This document shows positions 5,681 to 8,189 of a stretch of DNA of 8,189 nt, in pieces. The notes under the pieces are model-generated. The model saw only the letters and a program-made list of their open reading frames with translations, was not told the DNA's origin and made no database searches. Origin of the DNA: Gammaproteobacteria bacterium (GTDB lineage Bacteria; Pseudomonadota; Gammaproteobacteria; Steroidobacterales; Steroidobacteraceae); the NCBI GenBank assembly GCA_003162555.1, contig PMNQ01000153.1, forward strand, positions 1-8,189, written 5' to 3'. The translations under genes and the position numbers were made by a program. Within the stretch, counting starts at the first letter, position 1, and the number at the start of each line of letters is the position of its first letter.

Positions 5681-7777
5681 TCAGCGGCCGACCGCGGCTA
5701 CGAGCCGCACGCGCCGGTTGTCGGGAATCTCATTCCAGGCCAGCACATGCATGGCAGGCACGCTGGCGCGGGTGAAGCGCGCGAGCGTCGCGCGCAGCGC
5801 TGGCGCCACCATCAGCACGGCCGGCTCGCCGGCGGCTTCCTGGCGCTGCGCCGATTCGGCCAGCCGCGTTGCCAGCCGCTCGGCCAGCCCCGGCTCGAGC
5901 GCAGAGTTGGCTGCGCCGCCTGAGGCCATGGAGTTCTGCAGCAGCTGCTCGAGATCGGGCTCGAGCGTAACGACCGGCAGCTCACTGCCTGTGCCGGCGA
6001 TGTCCTGGACGATCTGGCGCGACAGCGCGATGCGCGCCTGCGCCTGCAGCACCGCCGGATCCTGGGTGCGCGGCGCATGCTCGGCCAGTGTCTCGATGAT
6101 CGTGCGGATATTGCGGATCGGAACGCGTTCGGCCAGGAGTCCTTGCAACACGCGCACCACGACGCTGAGCGGCAGGAGCTTGGGCACCAGGTCATCGACC
6201 AGGCGCGGCGAAGTCTTGGCCAGTCCATTGAGCAGTTGCTGCGCCTCGTCGTGCCCGAGCAATTCGTGCGCGTGGATCTGGATGACGTGACTCAGGTGCG
6301 TGGCGATGACAGTGCTGGCATCGACCACGGTGTAGCCGAGCATCTGCGCCTGCTCGCGCGCCGAGGGCTCGATCCAGATCGCTTCCATGCCGAAGGCCGG
6401 ATCGCGCGTCTCGATGCCCGCGGGCTTGCCGAATACGCGCCCCGGATTGATCGCCAGTTCGCGATCGGGATAGACGGAGCCGTCGCCCACCGCGACCCCG
6501 GCCAGACTGACGCGATAGCCGTTGGGCGAAAGCTCAAGGTTGTCGCGAATGTGCACCGCCTGCACCAGGAAGCCCAGCTCCTGCGACAGTTTGCGGCGCA
6601 CGCCGCGGATGCGGGCCAGCAGCTCGCCGCCGTTGTTCTTGTCGACCAGCGTCACCAGCCGGAAACCGACTTCGAGACCGATCAGGTCTACACTCTGCAC
6701 ATCGTCCCATGACAAGTCGCGCGGTTCGCTGCTGGTGGCAACCGGCGCTGGCGGTGCAGCGGCGGCTTCGCTAGCGGCCTGCGCGCGTTTCTTCAACAGC
6801 CACGCGCCCGACCCCAGCAGCCCTGCAAATGTCAGGAAAGCCAGGTTCGGCATGCCCGGAATGAGTCCCATGACGCCCAGGATCGCCGCGGCGACCGCGA
6901 GGCTCCGCGGCTGGCGGAACACCTGCGTGGCCAGTTCGCTGCCGAGATCCTGCGCGCGTGACATGCGCGTCACGATGATCGCGACCGCGGTCGACAGCAG
7001 CAGCGCGGGAATCTGCGCGACCAGGCCGTCGCCGATAGTGAGCAGGGTGTAGACGCGCGCGGCATCGCCGAAATTCATGCCGTGGCTCATCGTGCCGATG
7101 GCGAGGCCGCCGACAATGTTGATGACCAGGATCATGATGCCGGCGGTGGCGTCGCCACGAACGAATTTGCTGGCGCCGTCCATCGAACCGTAGAAGTCCG
7201 CTTCGGACCGCACTTCGACCCGCCGCGCACGCGCCTCTTCCTGGTTGATCAGGCCGGCATTCAGGTCGGCGTCGATCGCCATCTGCTTGCCGGGCATCGA
7301 ATCGAGGGTGAAGCGCGCACTGACCTCGGAGATGCGGCCCGCGCCCTTGGTCACGACGACGAAATTGATGATGGTCAGGATCGCAAACACGACGATGCCG
7401 ACCGCGTAGTTGCCGCCGACGACAAATTCGCCGAAGGCCTCAATGACGCGGCCGGCGGCGGCCGTGCCCTCGTGGCCGTGCATCAGCACCACGCGCGTCG
7501 AGGCGACATTCAGCGCCAGGCGCAGCAGGGTCGCGAGCAGCAGCACGGTCGGGAAGATGGCGAAATCGAGGGGCCGCGAAACGTTCACCACGGCCATCGC
7601 CACCAGCACCGACAACGCGATGTTGAAGGTGAACAGCACATCCAGCGCGATCGGCGGCAGCGGCAGCACGATCATCGCCAGCACTGACAACAGCATGAAC
7701 GGCGCGCCGGCGCCGCGCCGCAGCGAATGCAGCAGATTCAGGATGGGTGTGCCGGGATTGAGAGCCAGTTCAGTCAT
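5681..7777 (-). CDS. flhA: Flagellar type III export gate protein FlhA
   Basis: Largest subunit of the flagellar export gate, 698 residues, the normal length. The membrane half (about 27-330) holds around eight helices. The FHIPEP-family signature spans about 68-98 (RPLDFAIFPTVLLLATLLRL then ALNVASTRVVL). The conserved cytoplasmic FHIPEP loop (about 143-210) includes KGAGRISEVSARFTLDSMPG, KQMAIDADLNAGLI and VRSEADFYGSMDGASKFVRG; its acidic residues take part in proton-coupled export. After an Ala/Pro-rich linker (331-350) comes the cytosolic domain (about 356-698), which docks substrate-chaperone complexes, with DKNNGGELLARIRGVRRKLS and ELGFLVQAVHIRDN as typical blocks. No truncation is visible. 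The ribosome site is poor, but no alternative in-frame start exists between the gene and the upstream promoter. It follows flhB by 121 bp and probably heads its own sigma-54 transcript. Confidence 0.97.
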   Translation of the reverse strand: MTELALNPGTPILNLLHSLRRGAGAPFMLLSVLAMIVLPLPPIALDVLFTFNIALSVLVAMAVVNVSRPLDFAIFPTVLLLATLLRLALNVASTRVVLMHGHEGTAAAGRVIEAFGEFVVGGNYAVGIVVFAILTIINFVVVTKGAGRISEVSARFTLDSMPGKQMAIDADLNAGLINQEEARARRVEVRSEADFYGSMDGASKFVRGDATAGIMILVINIVGGLAIGTMSHGMNFGDAARVYTLLTIGDGLVAQIPALLLSTAVAIIVTRMSRAQDLGSELATQVFRQPRSLAVAAAILGVMGLIPGMPNLAFLTFAGLLGSGAWLLKKRAQAASEAAAAPPAPVATSSEPRDLSWDDVQSVDLIGLEVGFRLVTLVDKNNGGELLARIRGVRRKLSQELGFLVQAVHIRDNLELSPNGYRVSLAGVAVGDGSVYPDRELAINPGRVFGKPAGIETRDPAFGMEAIWIEPSAREQAQMLGYTVVDASTVIATHLSHVIQIHAHELLGHDEAQQLLNGLAKTSPRLVDDLVPKLLPLSVVVRVLQGLLAERVPIRNIRTIIETLAEHAPRTQDPAVLQAQARIALSRQIVQDIAGTGSELPVVTLEPDLEQLLQNSMASGGAANSALEPGLAERLATRLAESAQRQEAAGEPAVLMVAPALRATLARFTRASVPAMHVLAWNEIPDNRRVRLVAAVGR

Positions 7778-7828
7778 GCATTGGACACTTGCGCCGCCGT
7801 CTTGGCGTCGCTTCTACCTCTGCTGTGG

Positions 7829-7845
7829 AGCAAGAGCCGTGCCGG
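7829..7845 (-). promoter_or_regulatory. Sigma-54 (RpoN) -24/-12 promoter for flhA
   Basis: On the minus strand the site reads CCGGCACG-GCTC-TTGCT. The -24 core GGCACG and the -12 core TTGCT both match the sigma-54 consensus (TGGCACG-N4-TTGCA/T), with only the T before GG replaced by C. GG to GC spacing is exactly 10 nt. It lies in the flhB-flhA gap, predicts a start near 7818 and a leader of about 40 nt. The flhA-flhF-fleN operon of Pseudomonas is known to be sigma-54/FleQ dependent, which fits. No clear FleQ site was recognised. Confidence 0.75.
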
Positions 7846-7861
7846 GCGGGAAACGTCGGCT

Positions 7862-7885
7862 TACCGGCGCGCCGTGCGGCCGGCA
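7862..7885 (-). repeat. GC-rich inverted repeat between flhB and the flhA promoter
   Basis: Minus-strand arms TGCCGGC and GCCGGTA (forward 7879-7885 and 7862-7868) pair over 7 positions with one G-U, around a 10-nt loop. It follows the flhB stop by 13 nt and lies about 17 bp upstream of the sigma-54 -24 element. No run of T follows it, so it is not a standard intrinsic terminator. It could be an operator, a 3'-end stabilising hairpin, or chance in GC-rich DNA. Confidence 0.35.
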
Positions 7886-7898
7886 ATGGCGACGTGGT

Positions 7899-8189
7899 TC
7901 ACACTTCTGGCGATTCCGGCGCGTCAATGACCGGCGGCGCGGGCGGCGCGGCGCCAACGCGACGGGCAGTCCGCAGTTGGTAGACGTAAGTGAGGACCTG
8001 CGCGACCACCGCGTACAGGCGCGCCGGAATCTCGTCGCCAAGCTCGCAAGTTGCGTGCAGCGCGCGCGCCAGCGGCGGCGCCTCCACCAACGGCACGGAG
8101 TGCTCGCCGGCCAGTTCGCGGATGCGTTGCGCGATCAGGTCGGCGCCCTTGGCAACGACTATCGGCGCGCGCATGCGCGCCTCGTCGTA
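7899..8189 (-). CDS. flhB: Flagellar export switch protein FlhB, C-terminal part
   Basis: The frame is open to the right edge of the window (reading YDEARMRAPIVVAKGADLIA at its start), so the gene begins outside; 96 codons and a TGA stop are seen. This is the cytoplasmic domain just after the autocleavage motif NPTH, which in family members lies directly before a Y-A-V-A-L-x-YDE stretch and therefore must lie just off the window. FlhB autocleavage and this domain switch the export apparatus from rod/hook to filament substrates. The typical features GADLIAQRIRELAGEHSVPL, VEAPPLARALHATCELGDEI and PARLYAVVAQVLTYVYQL are present. The last 19 residues form a Pro/Ala-rich tail (VGAAPPAPPVIDAPESPEV), which is variable in the family. 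It is upstream of flhA, separated by a gap holding a promoter, so flhB probably ends or overlaps a separate transcription unit. Confidence 0.93.
   Translation of the reverse strand, partial: YDEARMRAPIVVAKGADLIAQRIRELAGEHSVPLVEAPPLARALHATCELGDEIPARLYAVVAQVLTYVYQLRTARRVGAAPPAPPVIDAPESPEV

Noticed and set aside
7082..7687. Plus-strand 201-codon frame opposite flhA, rich in His, Asp and Gln
   Set aside because: The striking composition is the reverse complement of flhA membrane-helix codons; no independent support.
7861..7870. GCCGGTAA-like sequence on the minus strand as a sigma-28 -10 element in the flhB-flhA gap
   Set aside because: One mismatch to GCCGATAA, but the expected TAAA element 15 nt upstream is absent (ATTG instead).

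Overview
The window is GC-rich and carries one long flagellar operon on the minus strand, which meets a short plus-strand segment at the 3' end of rpoD. The gene order flhB-flhA-flhF-fleN-fliA-motC-motD-fipA, two good sigma-54 (RpoN) promoter matches, and a RpoD tail ending LRSFLMDD point to a gammaproteobacterium. It probably has polar flagella and the Pseudomonas/Xanthomonas style of flagellar layout. A Steroidobacterales, Nevskiales or Xanthomonadales relative would fit, but the sequence alone does not settle the order.

Plus strand, 1-715: the last 26 codons of rpoD, then a 100-codon gene whose ATG overlaps the rpoD stop and which holds three tandem 18-bp units, then a 104-codon gene of unknown function. 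I recognise neither small protein. They end only 19 bp from the convergent end of the flagellar operon, and I see no intrinsic terminator between them.

Minus strand, 8189 down to 735: the C-terminal part of flhB (export-gate switch protein), a 121-bp intergenic region with an inverted repeat and a near-consensus sigma-54 promoter, then flhA (export gate), flhF and fleN/flhG (the GTPase/ATPase pair that sets flagellar position and number), fliA (sigma-28), motC and motD (proton-type stator pair), and fipA (DUF2802 membrane protein that works with FlhF at the pole). From flhF to motD the genes overlap or are separated by 2-19 bp, so they are probably co-transcribed. fipA has its own excellent sigma-54 promoter match in the 54-bp motD-fipA gap.

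How the genes work together: FlhA and FlhB form part of the export gate. FlhF, FleN and FipA form a polar-placement and number-control module. FliA switches on late flagellar genes. MotC and MotD provide torque.

The main departures from the textbook locus are: (1) FlhF keeps its P-loop but has substitutions in the G2, G3 and G4 GTPase motifs; (2) FleN has no visible DQAxxLR activator motif; (3) the chemotaxis block usually found between fliA and motC, and the genes often found between motD and the DUF2802 gene, are absent; (4) fipA appears to have a private sigma-54 promoter. I see no mobile element, CRISPR array or tRNA, and no wholly new system. The FlhF/FleN/FipA module is the part most worth following up.
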